DNA of 64,000 nucleotides from Aequorivita antarctica. GTDB taxonomy: Bacteria > Bacteroidota > Bacteroidia > Flavobacteriales > Flavobacteriaceae. Under the pieces are notes generated by a model. It had not been told where the DNA came from. It did not search any database and saw only the letters and a list, made by a program, of their open reading frames with translations. The translations under genes and the position numbers were made by a program. The first letter of the stretch is position 1, and the number at the start of each line of letters is the position of its first letter. Shown here in pieces: positions 7,969-15,792 of this stretch. The DNA lies in the NCBI RefSeq assembly GCF_007997155.1, contig NZ_VORT01000002.1, positions 186,001-250,000 of the forward strand, in the 5' to 3' direction.

Positions 7969-9315
7969 ATGGAATCATTCAACGAACTTAATATTTCCAA
8001 ACAACTGCAGTATGCCATTGCCGACTTGGGTTTTGAAACACCCACGCCCATACAGGCACAGTCGTTTTCGGTAATAATGTCTGGTGCCGATATGGTGGGG
8101 ATTGCACAAACGGGAACAGGAAAAACCTTTGCGTATATGCTCCCAATTCTTCAGGATTTGAAGTTTTCAAAGCAAGTACATCCACGAGTGATGGTTTTGG
8201 TGCCAACACGCGAACTGGTTCTGCAAGTAGTTGAAGAAATTGAAAAGTTTGGAAAATATTCCTCCGTACGCGTTGTAGGAATCTATGGTGGCACAAACAT
8301 CAACAACCAAAAAGAAGCCGTTGCCCAGGGAACTGACATCATTGTTGCTACCCCGGGACGCTTGTATGATTTGATTATCAGCAGAGCCATTCAGTTAAAA
8401 ACCATTAAAAAAGTGGTGATTGATGAAGTAGATGTGATGCTCGATCTCGGTTTCCGCTTTCAGCTTACCAACATTTTGGAACTGCTCCCAGACAAGCGGC
8501 AGAACATTATGTTTTCTGCAACTATGACGGATGAGGTAAATGCTTTTATCCACGACTTCTTCATTGCGCCCACAACAGTTTCTGTTGCGGTTAGTGGAAC
8601 GCCATTGGAAAACATTTCGCAATACACTTATGCTGTTCCAAATTTTTATACGAAAGTCAATCTATTGCTTCACATTTTAAAAGACGAAAAACAATTCAGA
8701 AAAACGCTTGTTTTTGTTCCTAATAAGAAAAGTGCCGATATGGTTTTTGATCTTTTGGATGATTGCTTCGGAAGCGAGGTTGCCGTAATCCATTCAAACA
8801 AAACCCAGAATTACAGAATCCGTTCCATTGAAAATTTTAATTCTGAAAAAACCCGCATCCTTGTAACTACAGATGTTATGGCGCGTGGATTGGATTTGGA
8901 TAGAATTAGCCACGTAATTAATTTTGATACCCCCGTGTTCCCAGAAAACTATATGCACCGCATTGGTAGAACTGGAAGGGCGGAACAGGAGGGAACCGCA
9001 ATCTTGCTTTACACCGAAAAGGAAAAAGATGCCAAAGAAGCCATTGAAACTTTGATGGGTTTAAAGATTGAGGAAATAGATCTTCCCAAAGATTTAGAAA
9101 TAGCAACACAACTCACTTACGATGAGCAGCCACAAGTTATAGAAATAAACAACCCTACCAATGAAGAAGAAGCAGGGCCCGCCTTTCACGAAAAGAAAGA
9201 AAAAAACCGAAAGGAAAATCAAGGTGGCTCCTACAAGCGAATTATAAAACTTAAATACAAAAAACCAAAAACCAGAGGGGACAAAAATTTTAAAAAGAAT
9301 AAAAGGGGAAAGTAA
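7969..9315 (+). CDS. DEAD-box RNA helicase (DEVD variant), RhlE-like
   Basis: The protein has 448 residues. Visible motifs are the Q motif (GFETPTPIQ at 21-29), AQTGTGKT (46-53), PTREL (79-83), ATPGR (127-131), DEVD in place of DEAD (152-155), SAT (183-185), ARGLD (305-309) and HRIGRTGR (330-337). A lysine- and arginine-rich tail from about 400 probably binds RNA. The family unwinds structured RNA in ribosome assembly and decay, often in the cold. The Ala-to-Val change keeps both acidic residues needed for ATP hydrolysis. It is a single gene with its own promoter box. RhlE-like is the closest name I can offer; a specific gene symbol is not justified. Confidence 0.9.
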   Translation: MESFNELNISKQLQYAIADLGFETPTPIQAQSFSVIMSGADMVGIAQTGTGKTFAYMLPILQDLKFSKQVHPRVMVLVPTRELVLQVVEEIEKFGKYSSVRVVGIYGGTNINNQKEAVAQGTDIIVATPGRLYDLIISRAIQLKTIKKVVIDEVDVMLDLGFRFQLTNILELLPDKRQNIMFSATMTDEVNAFIHDFFIAPTTVSVAVSGTPLENISQYTYAVPNFYTKVNLLLHILKDEKQFRKTLVFVPNKKSADMVFDLLDDCFGSEVAVIHSNKTQNYRIRSIENFNSEKTRILVTTDVMARGLDLDRISHVINFDTPVFPENYMHRIGRTGRAEQEGTAILLYTEKEKDAKEAIETLMGLKIEEIDLPKDLEIATQLTYDEQPQVIEINNPTNEEEAGPAFHEKKEKNRKENQGGSYKRIIKLKYKKPKTRGDKNFKKNKRGK

Positions 9316-9401
9316 GAGTTAGGGTTCTCCATCTAGGCTGAAAAAGTTTCGAAGGATAAGAGTGGTCATAAATCAAAAATTTAATAATAATAAACAATAA
9401 A

Positions 9402-10349
9402 TTGAAACGAGAAACTAAAAAGCCTTTACTAATAATTCTCGCGTTCTTCTCCATTTACGTTATTTGGGGCTCCACCTATATGCTAAATAAAGTTGCGGTT
9501 GGAGAATTACCACCTTTCTTTTTGGCATCTATCCGTTTCACGACTGCTGGGCTACTTATCTTTATTATTGCCAAGGCTATGGGTAAAAGTCTCGCTATTA
9601 CCCGTAAACAGCTTATAAATGCTTTTATAGTAGGTATCTTGTTCCTTTCCTTTGGGAATGGAATTATCGTGTGGGCACTAAAATATGTAGATAGCGGTTT
9701 CGCCGCCTTGGAGATTTCCGCACAGCCATTGGTAGTTTTATTACTGATGCGGTTATTGCAAGGCAAGAAGATTAAAACAATGTCTTTGGTAGGCGTAGGT
9801 TTAGGAATCTTAGGTATTTTTCTGCTCGTTGGCCAAAAACAAATTATCGCCAACGAAGATACTTTAATGGGAATGTTGATGATTTTTGGCTGTATGCTCA
9901 GTTGGGCCTATGGCAGCCTTTTTGTTGGCAAAGCGGACCTTCCTAAAAACTTCTTCGTCAACACAGGCTACCAAATGTTCACTGCCGGAATTACGCTTGC
10001 ATTGGCCAGTTTGCTTTTTGGCGAAACATGGACTGCGCCAACCCAGTGGGGGCAACACGTGCAATTGAGTATGGTGTTGTTAATTATCTTTGGAAGCATT
10101 GTGGCGTTTACCTCTTTCAACTATTTACTGAAAACTGTTTCGCCAGACAAAGTAGCCACCTCAACGCTTGTAAACCCCATTATTGCGCTCTTCTTGGGCT
10201 GGTTTATTTTAAATGAACAGATTACCACACAATCCATTATTGCGGCGGCAGTGCTTTTAACTGGAGTCTATTTTATCAATACCACGAAGACTTCCATTAC
10301 AGTACCCCGATTTTCAGGAAAGATAAAAAAAGGTGATCCTAGGCTTTAA
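9402..10349 (+). CDS. EamA/DMT-superfamily transporter
   Basis: This 315-residue, strongly hydrophobic protein has about ten membrane helices in two EamA repeats. Near the N-terminus it carries FSIYVIWGSTYMLNKV, the usual YxxWGSxY start of flavobacterial EamA proteins, and in the second half SFNYLLKTVSPDKVA. It ends in a short basic cytoplasmic tail. Members export amino acids, metabolites or drugs across the inner membrane; the substrate cannot be predicted. The start is TTG, since no ATG lies before the first helix. It follows the DEAD-box gene by 86 bp but seems unrelated in function. Confidence 0.85.
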   Translation: MKRETKKPLLIILAFFSIYVIWGSTYMLNKVAVGELPPFFLASIRFTTAGLLIFIIAKAMGKSLAITRKQLINAFIVGILFLSFGNGIIVWALKYVDSGFAALEISAQPLVVLLLMRLLQGKKIKTMSLVGVGLGILGIFLLVGQKQIIANEDTLMGMLMIFGCMLSWAYGSLFVGKADLPKNFFVNTGYQMFTAGITLALASLLFGETWTAPTQWGQHVQLSMVLLIIFGSIVAFTSFNYLLKTVSPDKVATSTLVNPIIALFLGWFILNEQITTQSIIAAAVLLTGVYFINTTKTSITVPRFSGKIKKGDPRL

Positions 10350-10433
10350 AATCACTATAAAACATATTTGGTTTAGTAGTGAGGATTGAGTATTGAGTAT
10401 TGGGTAGTGAGTTGTGAGGTGATTTATTACTTG

Positions 10434-10697
10434 CTATAATTCATAACATCTAAACCCCATACTCAACACTTTTGCAACTACCAATTCTGGCACTGTTTCG
10501 GAACTACATTCCACTCTTAATACATGTTCCCAGTCCTCTAGGTCAACACTTATATCAACAACTCCCGAAAGGTATGCCAATTGTTCCTGAACAACTTTGG
10601 CTTTTAGTGTGCTGTCAATATTGCTTCCAAAAACCAATACTTGGGGTTGTCCAATAAAAGGGTTTGTTCTTTTTTCTAGGGTGGCAAGTTCGAACAT
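10434..10697 (-). CDS. Small ferredoxin-like-fold protein (HMA-like, no CxxC)
   Basis: The protein has 87 residues. After a short N-terminal tail, its pattern of VLVFGSNI, helix, VVDISVDL, VLRVEC, helix, RCYEL resembles the beta-alpha-beta-beta-alpha-beta layout of heavy-metal-associated domains. It lacks the CxxC metal site: a serine-rich turn replaces it. It may be a regulatory or protein-binding domain rather than a metal chaperone. It stands alone on the minus strand, convergent with the EamA transporter. Function unknown; the fold assignment is from pattern only. Confidence 0.6.
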   Translation of the reverse strand: MFELATLEKRTNPFIGQPQVLVFGSNIDSTLKAKVVQEQLAYLSGVVDISVDLEDWEHVLRVECSSETVPELVVAKVLSMGFRCYEL

Positions 10698-10824
10698 AGT
10701 ATTATATTATTTTGTTAGTATTGAAAACATTGGGCCCGATTTTAGCCTTTCTAAGATTGAAGACGAATTGGCAGGGTTTTTACTTTATATTTTTTTGTTT
10801 TTTTAGTATTAAAAATGTCTTGAT

Positions 10825-10857
10825 ACTTCGACCCTTCGACTACGCTCAGGGTAAACT
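10825..10857. repeat. Fragment of a dispersed intergenic repeat
   Basis: The stretch ACTTCGACCCTTCGAC followed by TACGCTCAGGG is of the same kind as CTTCGACTGCGCTCAG inside the repeat at 29285-29412. It lies in the spacer between the small HMA-like gene and the ECF-sigma pair and does not code. Confidence 0.45.
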
Positions 10858-10930
10858 AAGCTCAATAAAGCATTTCGCTCGACCGGATAAACTGACGATA
10901 TTAATATTTCTGAAAGCTTCACAATGATAT

Positions 10931-11272
10931 TTAGCATTTGTTGTTATTGCCACAGCGATCTTTCCATCGTTCTTTAAAAGCTGCTTTTTCTTCATCGGTC
11001 ATATTCATAAATTTCTCTTTAAAGCCCGCTTTTCCAAAGTGACGTTTTTTGCTTCCACAGTGTTTGCCTCCTACAAAGCCACCAAAGAGAATACGACTAA
11101 GAACAAACAGCCCCATTGCTTGCCAATATGTTATTGTGGACACATTCATTATCTCTGGCAAGATCCCGTTCCACAAGGCTTGTATTGCAAAGGGAAGCAA
11201 AAACAACAGCAAGAAGAAGAATAAGCCTCCGCAGAATTTTTTTCCATTTCGATTAAAAGCATTTCTTTTCAT
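10931..11272 (-). CDS. Small membrane protein paired with an ECF sigma factor
   Basis: The protein has 113 residues. Two hydrophobic segments (about 15-35 and 45-68) are followed by a basic, His/Cys-containing tail (KHCGSKKRHFGK) and MTDEEKAAFKERWKDRC. Its ATG lies 4 bp after the stop of the sigma gene, so the two are co-transcribed. It has none of the usual anti-sigma (FecR, ZAS) motifs. Its position suggests a partner or target of the sigma factor, and the metal-friendly tail could sense metals or redox state. That is inference; I recognise no named family. Confidence 0.7.
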   Translation of the reverse strand: MKRNAFNRNGKKFCGGLFFFLLLFLLPFAIQALWNGILPEIMNVSTITYWQAMGLFVLSRILFGGFVGGKHCGSKKRHFGKAGFKEKFMNMTDEEKAAFKERWKDRCGNNNKC

Positions 11273-11276
11273 AATA

Positions 11277-11831
11277 TTATAGGTTTAATTCTTTGTATAA
11301 GTGATTTAATTTTGTGCGTAAATGTTTTACGGCATAGCCTTTTCGGCTTATAATTGTTTTAATTTTTTCGCCAGTATTGTCAGCGATTTGCTGAAGTGTT
11401 AAATCTTCAATTTCGTTCCATATAAAAACTTCCCGTTGTTTTTCTGGAAGCTCTGCCAAAGCTTCCATCAATTCGTCCCAAAAGTTTTCCTTAAACAATT
11501 CTAACTCGGGGTTATTAGTGTCGTCCAATAACAACAATTCCTTAATCAACCCATTTTCATCCTCATTATTTTCGTAAACATAGTCTTCCAATGAGTCTGT
11601 TGTTTTTTTTCGATAACGGTCAGTCACACGGTTCCGTGCTACTCTATAAAGCCAAGCGCCCACATTCTCCAAATCGGCTACATTCGCAAAATTGCTCAGT
11701 TGATACCAAACGTCTTGCAGGATATCTTCAGCATCCTCTTCATTCCGGACCCGTTTTCGAATAAACCCAAACAGTTTCCCGCCAAATTGCTGAATGGAAT
11801 CGGTAACAAGAATTTCTTTTTGGTCCTTCAT
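11277..11831 (-). CDS. ECF-type RNA polymerase sigma-70 factor
   Basis: The protein has 184 residues, the usual size. Region 2 (about 15-85) contains EEDAEDILQDVWYQ and VGAWLYRVARNRVTDRYRK, the core-binding and -10 recognition helices. Region 4 (about 125-180) contains LPEKQREVFIWNEIEDLTLQQIA and a helix-turn-helix ending in the C-terminal basic helix. A long acidic linker joins the two. It directs polymerase to a small regulon. It is co-transcribed with the membrane protein downstream; no classical anti-sigma gene is adjacent. Confidence 0.92.
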   Translation of the reverse strand: MKDQKEILVTDSIQQFGGKLFGFIRKRVRNEEDAEDILQDVWYQLSNFANVADLENVGAWLYRVARNRVTDRYRKKTTDSLEDYVYENNEDENGLIKELLLLDDTNNPELELFKENFWDELMEALAELPEKQREVFIWNEIEDLTLQQIADNTGEKIKTIISRKGYAVKHLRTKLNHLYKELNL

Positions 11832-12025
11832 GGAGGTTTTAAATGGCCTTATAATAGGGAAGACGAATAGCTTGGTGTTTTACTTTATTTATTTTAAAAG
11901 TAAAGTTTTAAAATGAAGAAGGGATAATAATTACTGATGTTGGAATATTGTGTTTTGGACTAAATCTTTTTATTGAAAAGTTTTGAAAAGAATCAGTAGT
12001 ATCGGTGAATAATTAGATAGAGCCA

Positions 12026-12060
12026 ATAAAAAAGCTTCTAAAAATAAACTTAGAAGCCTT
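12026..12060 (-). terminator. Intrinsic terminator of the lmo0937-type gene
   Basis: A 7-bp stem (12034-12040 with 12051-12057) is followed, on the minus strand, by a T-run corresponding to the A-tract at 12028-12033. Confidence 0.6.
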
Positions 12061-12083
12061 TGTAAAAATTAGAGGTTAAAAGA

Positions 12084-12239
12084 TTAAACCTTTCTGCCGG
12101 TAAGTAATTTGTAAATTATCAATATTACTGCAATTACCAGTAAAAGGTGAATAAGCCCACCTACTGCAGGAAATAGAAAAAATCCGCCGAGCCAGCCTAT
12201 TACAAGCAAGACTACAATAATCCATAAAATGTCTCCCAT
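12084..12239 (-). CDS. lmo0937-family small membrane protein
   Basis: This 51-residue protein is too short for the usual ORF cut-off. It starts MGDILWIIVVLLVIGWLGG and ends LIIYKLLTGRKV. Two hydrophobic helices are separated by a FFLFPAVGGLIH turn. This is the pattern of the lmo0937 family, tiny membrane proteins common in Bacteroidota and often stress-inducible. A terminator follows closely. It is monocistronic and divergent from the alcohol dehydrogenase. Its molecular function is unknown. Confidence 0.8.
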   Translation of the reverse strand: MGDILWIIVVLLVIGWLGGFFLFPAVGGLIHLLLVIAVILIIYKLLTGRKV

Positions 12240-12568
12240 TTTTTTAATTTTTAATTGTTAATAATGTGAATATAATCTATTTTAAAGCGTCAACTTAACT
12301 TATATTCCTTAAATATTAGCCAAAAAAATAATGAAACCATACTTTCCCAGTATCCTGCTGCAGTTATTAGGTTTACAGGAAAATGTAAAAACCATAAAAG
12401 GTTAGCTGAAACAAACAACCATTATTAATTATTCATTAATAATTCTATTAACACGTCCTTAACCTCTTATCTACACCAGTATAGATACCTTTACATAATT
12501 CAAAAAAACTGATGCTGGATTTCTTTCCCAATCAGGCAAATTCAATAAACACATAAATTAAAAATTCA
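12240..12568. other. Divergent promoter region
   Basis: The 329-bp AT-rich spacer between the divergent lmo0937-type and alcohol dehydrogenase genes has no gene that I can support. TACCTTTA at 12487-12494 on the plus strand is a fair -7 box for the dehydrogenase. Confidence 0.35.
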
Positions 12569-13621
12569 ATGGCTACAAGCACAAAAGCATACGGCGTACA
12601 AAACGAAAAAGACAACTTAAAACCAATGGACATAAAGCGCAGGGAAGTGGGCGATGACGATGTTAAATTAGACATCACATACTGTGGTGTATGCCATAGC
12701 GATATCCACACCGCGCGCAACGAATGGGGCGGCTCAAAATATCCAGTGGTTCCTGGGCACGAAATTATTGGTCATGTTACCGCCGTTGGCAAAAACGTAA
12801 AAAACTTTAAAGAGGGCGATGTAGTAGGAGTAGGCTGTATGGTAGATTCCTGCCAAGAATGTGCCCAATGCAAAAATGATTTGGAACAATTCTGCGAAAA
12901 AGGTGCAACTTTCACTTATAACAGTGAAGACAAACACCTAAAAGGACAGCAAACCTTTGGTGGCTATTCCACCAGCGTAGTAGTGGACAAAGAGTTTGTT
13001 CTCAATATCCCAAAAAATCTTGACGAAGCTGGTGCAGCACCTTTGCTATGTGCTGGTATTACCACTTGGTCGCCACTTAGCCATTGGAAAGTAAAAAAAG
13101 GAGATAAAGTAGGCGTTATTGGCCTTGGCGGTCTGGGCCATATGGGGGTTAAATTTGCCCATGCTTTGGGTGCGAATGTAGTGATGATTACCACTTCGCC
13201 TTCAAAAGCGGAGGATGCTAAAAAACTAGGGGCCCACGAAGTACTTATCAGCAAAAACGAAGAGGAAGTGGCGAAACACCAAGGCACTTTTGACTTTATT
13301 TTGAACACCATACCCGTAGGGCACAAGATGGATCCATATATAGGCCTTTTAAAAGTTGATGCCACAATGGTGCTAGTTGGCGCTGTAGAGCCTTTAGAAC
13401 CCTTCCATGGTGGCGGGATTATTATGGGTCGCAAGCGTATTGCTGGGTCGTTGATTGGCGGTATTAAAGAAACTCAGGAAATGCTGGATTTCTGTGGCAA
13501 ACACAATATTGTTTCAGATATTGAACTTATAGACATCAAAGATATAAACACCGCTTATGACCGCGTGGTAAAAGCAGATGTGAAGTATCGTTTTGTGATT
13601 GATATGGCTTCGCTTAAATAA
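12569..13621 (+). CDS. Zinc-dependent NAD(P)-alcohol dehydrogenase (YahK/CAD-like)
   Basis: This 350-residue medium-chain dehydrogenase/reductase carries the catalytic zinc ligands Cys39 and His64 (in VPGHE) and Cys158. The structural zinc cysteines are 92, 95, 98 and 106. The Rossmann motif is GLGGLGHMG at 182-190, and TTSPSK after the second strand favours NADP(H). The family interconverts aldehydes and primary alcohols, typically as broad-range aldehyde reductases in the cytoplasm. The gene is monocistronic and closed by a very strong terminator. The exact substrate cannot be told from sequence. Confidence 0.92.
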   Translation: MATSTKAYGVQNEKDNLKPMDIKRREVGDDDVKLDITYCGVCHSDIHTARNEWGGSKYPVVPGHEIIGHVTAVGKNVKNFKEGDVVGVGCMVDSCQECAQCKNDLEQFCEKGATFTYNSEDKHLKGQQTFGGYSTSVVVDKEFVLNIPKNLDEAGAAPLLCAGITTWSPLSHWKVKKGDKVGVIGLGGLGHMGVKFAHALGANVVMITTSPSKAEDAKKLGAHEVLISKNEEEVAKHQGTFDFILNTIPVGHKMDPYIGLLKVDATMVLVGAVEPLEPFHGGGIIMGRKRIAGSLIGGIKETQEMLDFCGKHNIVSDIELIDIKDINTAYDRVVKADVKYRFVIDMASLK

Positions 13622-13655
13622 AGAGACAAGAGCCAAGAGTTAAGAACTCAGATAT

Positions 13656-13698
13656 ACCCCCTAAAACTATTTGCATAAATAGTTTTAGGGGGTTCTTT
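13656..13698. terminator. Strong intrinsic terminator after the alcohol dehydrogenase
   Basis: A perfect 17-bp stem (13656-13672 with 13677-13693) with a GCAT loop is followed by TCTTTATT. It is one of the longest stems in the window. Confidence 0.8.
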
Positions 13699-13871
13699 AT
13701 TAATTTAAATTGTAATTGGGAGCGAAGTGTGGCAAATCGAAGATTCAATAGCGTTAATCTCAAAACGCTACTCTAAAGTGAATAAAAAATGCCATACATT
13801 AATACCTTATCTTCACTGTTTTAAATCAATAACCAATTATCTTAAACAACTATTTCCTAAACCAACCAATC

Positions 13872-14627
13872 ATGAACAGTACCTTAAAAATTTCAGTAAT
13901 TGCCTTTGCATTTTTGGCCTTTACAGCCTGTAAACAAGAACAAAAATCAGAGAAACCAGAAGCACCTCAAGAGGTAATCGTTGAGGAGGTAACTGATGGT
14001 GGAGTTGAAGAAGTTATGACCAAAGAAGAGCAATCCCTGCTAACTCCAGATGGTGTAATACAATCCTTTAAAGAAGGAAACGAGCGGTTTGCCAGCAATA
14101 ACCTAACCCCAAGAAACAAATCGAAGCAAGTTATAAATAGCGCTGGTGGTCAGTATCCTGAGGCGGTAATACTATCGTGTCTAGACAGTCGGGTTCCTGT
14201 TGAAAAAGTATTCGATAGAGGTATAGGCGACCTATTTGTAGCTCGTGTAGCCGGTAATTTCTCCAATGAAGATATGCTTGGGAGTATGGAATATGGATGT
14301 AAAGTTTCTGGGGCAAAGCTTATTTTAGTAATGGGTCACCATAGTTGTGGGGCCATAAGAGCGGCTGTTGATGACGTTAAGCTGGGTAATATTACAGCAA
14401 TGCTTCAAAAAATAAAACCTGCAATTGCAATGGTAGACTACAAAGGTGAAAAGAATTCATCTAACGCTGAATACGTAGAATTGGTTTGCGAAAGCAATGT
14501 GCATAACACTATTGCTAATATCAGGAAAAACAGCCCTATCCTTAAAGAAATGGAGGATAATGGCGAAATAAAAATAGTAGGCGCCATTTATGACGTTGAA
14601 AACGGAAAGGTAGCGTGGTTTGATTAA
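13872..14627 (+). CDS. Beta-class carbonic anhydrase, lipoprotein
   Basis: The 251-residue protein has a signal peptide ending in a lipobox-like FTAC (Cys20), followed by a charged linker (KPEAPQEVIVEE), so it is likely anchored in the periplasm or outer membrane. The beta-CA zinc site is complete: Cys103, with Asp105 and Arg107, and GHHSCG with His156 and Cys159. It interconverts CO2 and bicarbonate. A cell-envelope beta-CA could supply bicarbonate or CO2 to the DAB uptake system encoded 45 kb away; that link is inference. It is a single gene followed by intergenic repeats. Confidence 0.92.
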   Translation: MNSTLKISVIAFAFLAFTACKQEQKSEKPEAPQEVIVEEVTDGGVEEVMTKEEQSLLTPDGVIQSFKEGNERFASNNLTPRNKSKQVINSAGGQYPEAVILSCLDSRVPVEKVFDRGIGDLFVARVAGNFSNEDMLGSMEYGCKVSGAKLILVMGHHSCGAIRAAVDDVKLGNITAMLQKIKPAIAMVDYKGEKNSSNAEYVELVCESNVHNTIANIRKNSPILKEMEDNGEIKIVGAIYDVENGKVAWFD

Positions 14628-14727
14628 AACGTTCTCCTTCAAGATAATTGTTGTACAGAACCGTAATTGCGAGCGCAGCAAAACAATTTAATGATTCAAA
14701 ATAGCCTGCCCCGAGCGGAGTCGAGGG

Positions 14728-14826
14728 GTCATTGCGAGCGCAGCGTGTCAATCTCATGAAGCTACTTGCCATCATGATTAAAACTACACCACGGCAGATT
14801 GCTTCAGTCGCTCCTTCGCAATGACG
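14728..14826. repeat. Intergenic palindromic repeat, copy 1
   Basis: It begins GTCATTGCGAGCGCAGCG and ends CTTCGCAATGACG, so the ends are inverted copies. The middle includes CAATCTCATGAAGCTACTTG and GGCAGATTGCTTCAGTCG. It is non-coding and next to a second copy. It matches REP-like or MITE-like elements spread over bacterial genomes. Confidence 0.75.
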
Positions 14827-14846
14827 TTTGGAATGATGTGCAGACT

Positions 14847-14963
14847 CGTCATTGCGAGGCCGATAGGTCGTGTCAATCTCATGAAGCTACTTGTTATCAT
14901 GATTGAAACTACACCTCGGCAGATTGCTTCAGTCGCTCCTATGGTCGCTCCTTCGCAATGACG
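14847..14963. repeat. Intergenic palindromic repeat, copy 2
   Basis: The ends (CGTCATTGCGAGG and CTTCGCAATGACG) match copy 1, and the middle is nearly the same. An internal partial duplication (GTCGCTCCTATGGTCGCTCC) lengthens it. It is directly repeated in the same orientation, 20 bp from copy 1. Confidence 0.75.
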
Positions 14964-14978
14964 ATTTATATAAGTTTA

Positions 14979-15452
14979 TTAAATAAACAGCAGCTGGCAG
15001 CCCTCTTCATCGGCTCTATTGTAGAAATCACCAATGGTTAAGATGCCATCTAGTTCATCAATTAGATCTTCTCTTTCAAGGTGAAACATATCCACAGCCA
15101 ACTTGCATCCCCATAGCTTACAGCCAGAATCGGAAAGAATCTCTAAAAATTCGCCAATGGGTGGCATATCCAGTTTCTCCATTTCTTTCTTCATCATTTT
15201 GGTTGCCATGGCTTCCATACCGGGTAAGCCTCCCAACATGGTAGGTATGTGCATAGCAGGATTACCAACCGTTGCTACATGCAAATGCGCTAGTTTTTTC
15301 TTTTGAATTACCTCCAAACCAAAAAACGTAAAAAATATTTCAGACTCTATGCCCTCCATGCGTGCGCCATTTGCCATTATGAAGGCTGCATAGGCATTCT
15401 CAATCGTTGCTTTCGATAATATGAAAAGCATTTTTCTAACTTTTGTGCTCAT
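14979..15452 (-). CDS. DsrE2-like sulfur-transfer protein (DsrE/DsrF/DrsH-like family)
   Basis: The protein has 157 residues, starting KMLFILSKATIENAYAAFIMANGA and containing GLPGMEAMATKMMKKEMEK, the usual pattern of the DrsE_2 family. Three cysteines (111, 116, 152) could carry persulfide. It is the last gene of the operon SQR - TusE/DsrC - DsrE2. In sulfur oxidisers DsrE2 passes sulfane sulfur between carriers, and here it would accept sulfur released by sulfide oxidation. No membrane segment is obvious. The family call is firm; the exact donor and acceptor are inferred from the neighbours. Confidence 0.85.
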   Translation of the reverse strand: MSTKVRKMLFILSKATIENAYAAFIMANGARMEGIESEIFFTFFGLEVIQKKKLAHLHVATVGNPAMHIPTMLGGLPGMEAMATKMMKKEMEKLDMPPIGEFLEILSDSGCKLWGCKLAVDMFHLEREDLIDELDGILTIGDFYNRADEEGCQLLFI

Positions 15453-15472
15453 AATGTTTTGCTTTTATTTTA

Positions 15473-15781
15473 TTAAATACAGCTCTTTGGTTTTGGTACA
15501 CCGGCTATTTTAGTTGATATTTTTAATGGTCCACCAGGGAACAGATTGTAAAATTCCTTGATATCTATTATCCCACTTTTTTTAATACCTCTTATAGATA
15601 AGGCAACGTCGCTTTTAACTTGTTCTTGAATCCAATTAAGTACTTCCCAGTGCTTATCAGTTAATTCAATATTGTTCTCTTTAGCTATTTCTTTAGCTAT
15701 TTCCTTGTTCCATTGAGATAGATCTGTTAAATAACCATCTTCTGTAACATCTAATCTACTTCCTGCTATGTTTAAATCCAT
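15473..15781 (-). CDS. TusE/DsrC-family sulfur carrier
   Basis: The protein has 102 residues, the typical length. It has the C-terminal arm IAGVPKPKSCI with the penultimate cysteine (Cys101) that carries sulfur in TusE/DsrC. The second cysteine of true DsrC, about ten residues earlier, is absent: the segment reads LKISTKIAG. The protein therefore fits a one-cysteine, TusE-like carrier and not the trisulfide-forming DsrC of dissimilatory sulfite reductase. Its neighbours are SQR upstream and DsrE2 downstream, which makes it a likely sulfane-sulfur relay in sulfide oxidation. Confidence 0.88.
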   Translation of the reverse strand: MDLNIAGSRLDVTEDGYLTDLSQWNKEIAKEIAKENNIELTDKHWEVLNWIQEQVKSDVALSIRGIKKSGIIDIKEFYNLFPGGPLKISTKIAGVPKPKSCI

Positions 15782-15792
15782 AATAATTGTTT

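Noticed and set aside
10376-10420. Short degenerate GTGAG/GAGTATTG tandem repeats
   Set aside because: The units are imperfect and few, and lie in a plain intergenic space; they are probably slippage and not a regulatory element.
12964-13434. Antisense ORF of 156 residues opposite the alcohol dehydrogenase
   Set aside because: It shadows a solid gene; its composition follows the codon pattern of the real frame.
14728-14963. Possible CRISPR array from the tandem repeats
   Set aside because: There are only two long copies with inverted ends and no regular spacers; they fit REP or MITE elements.
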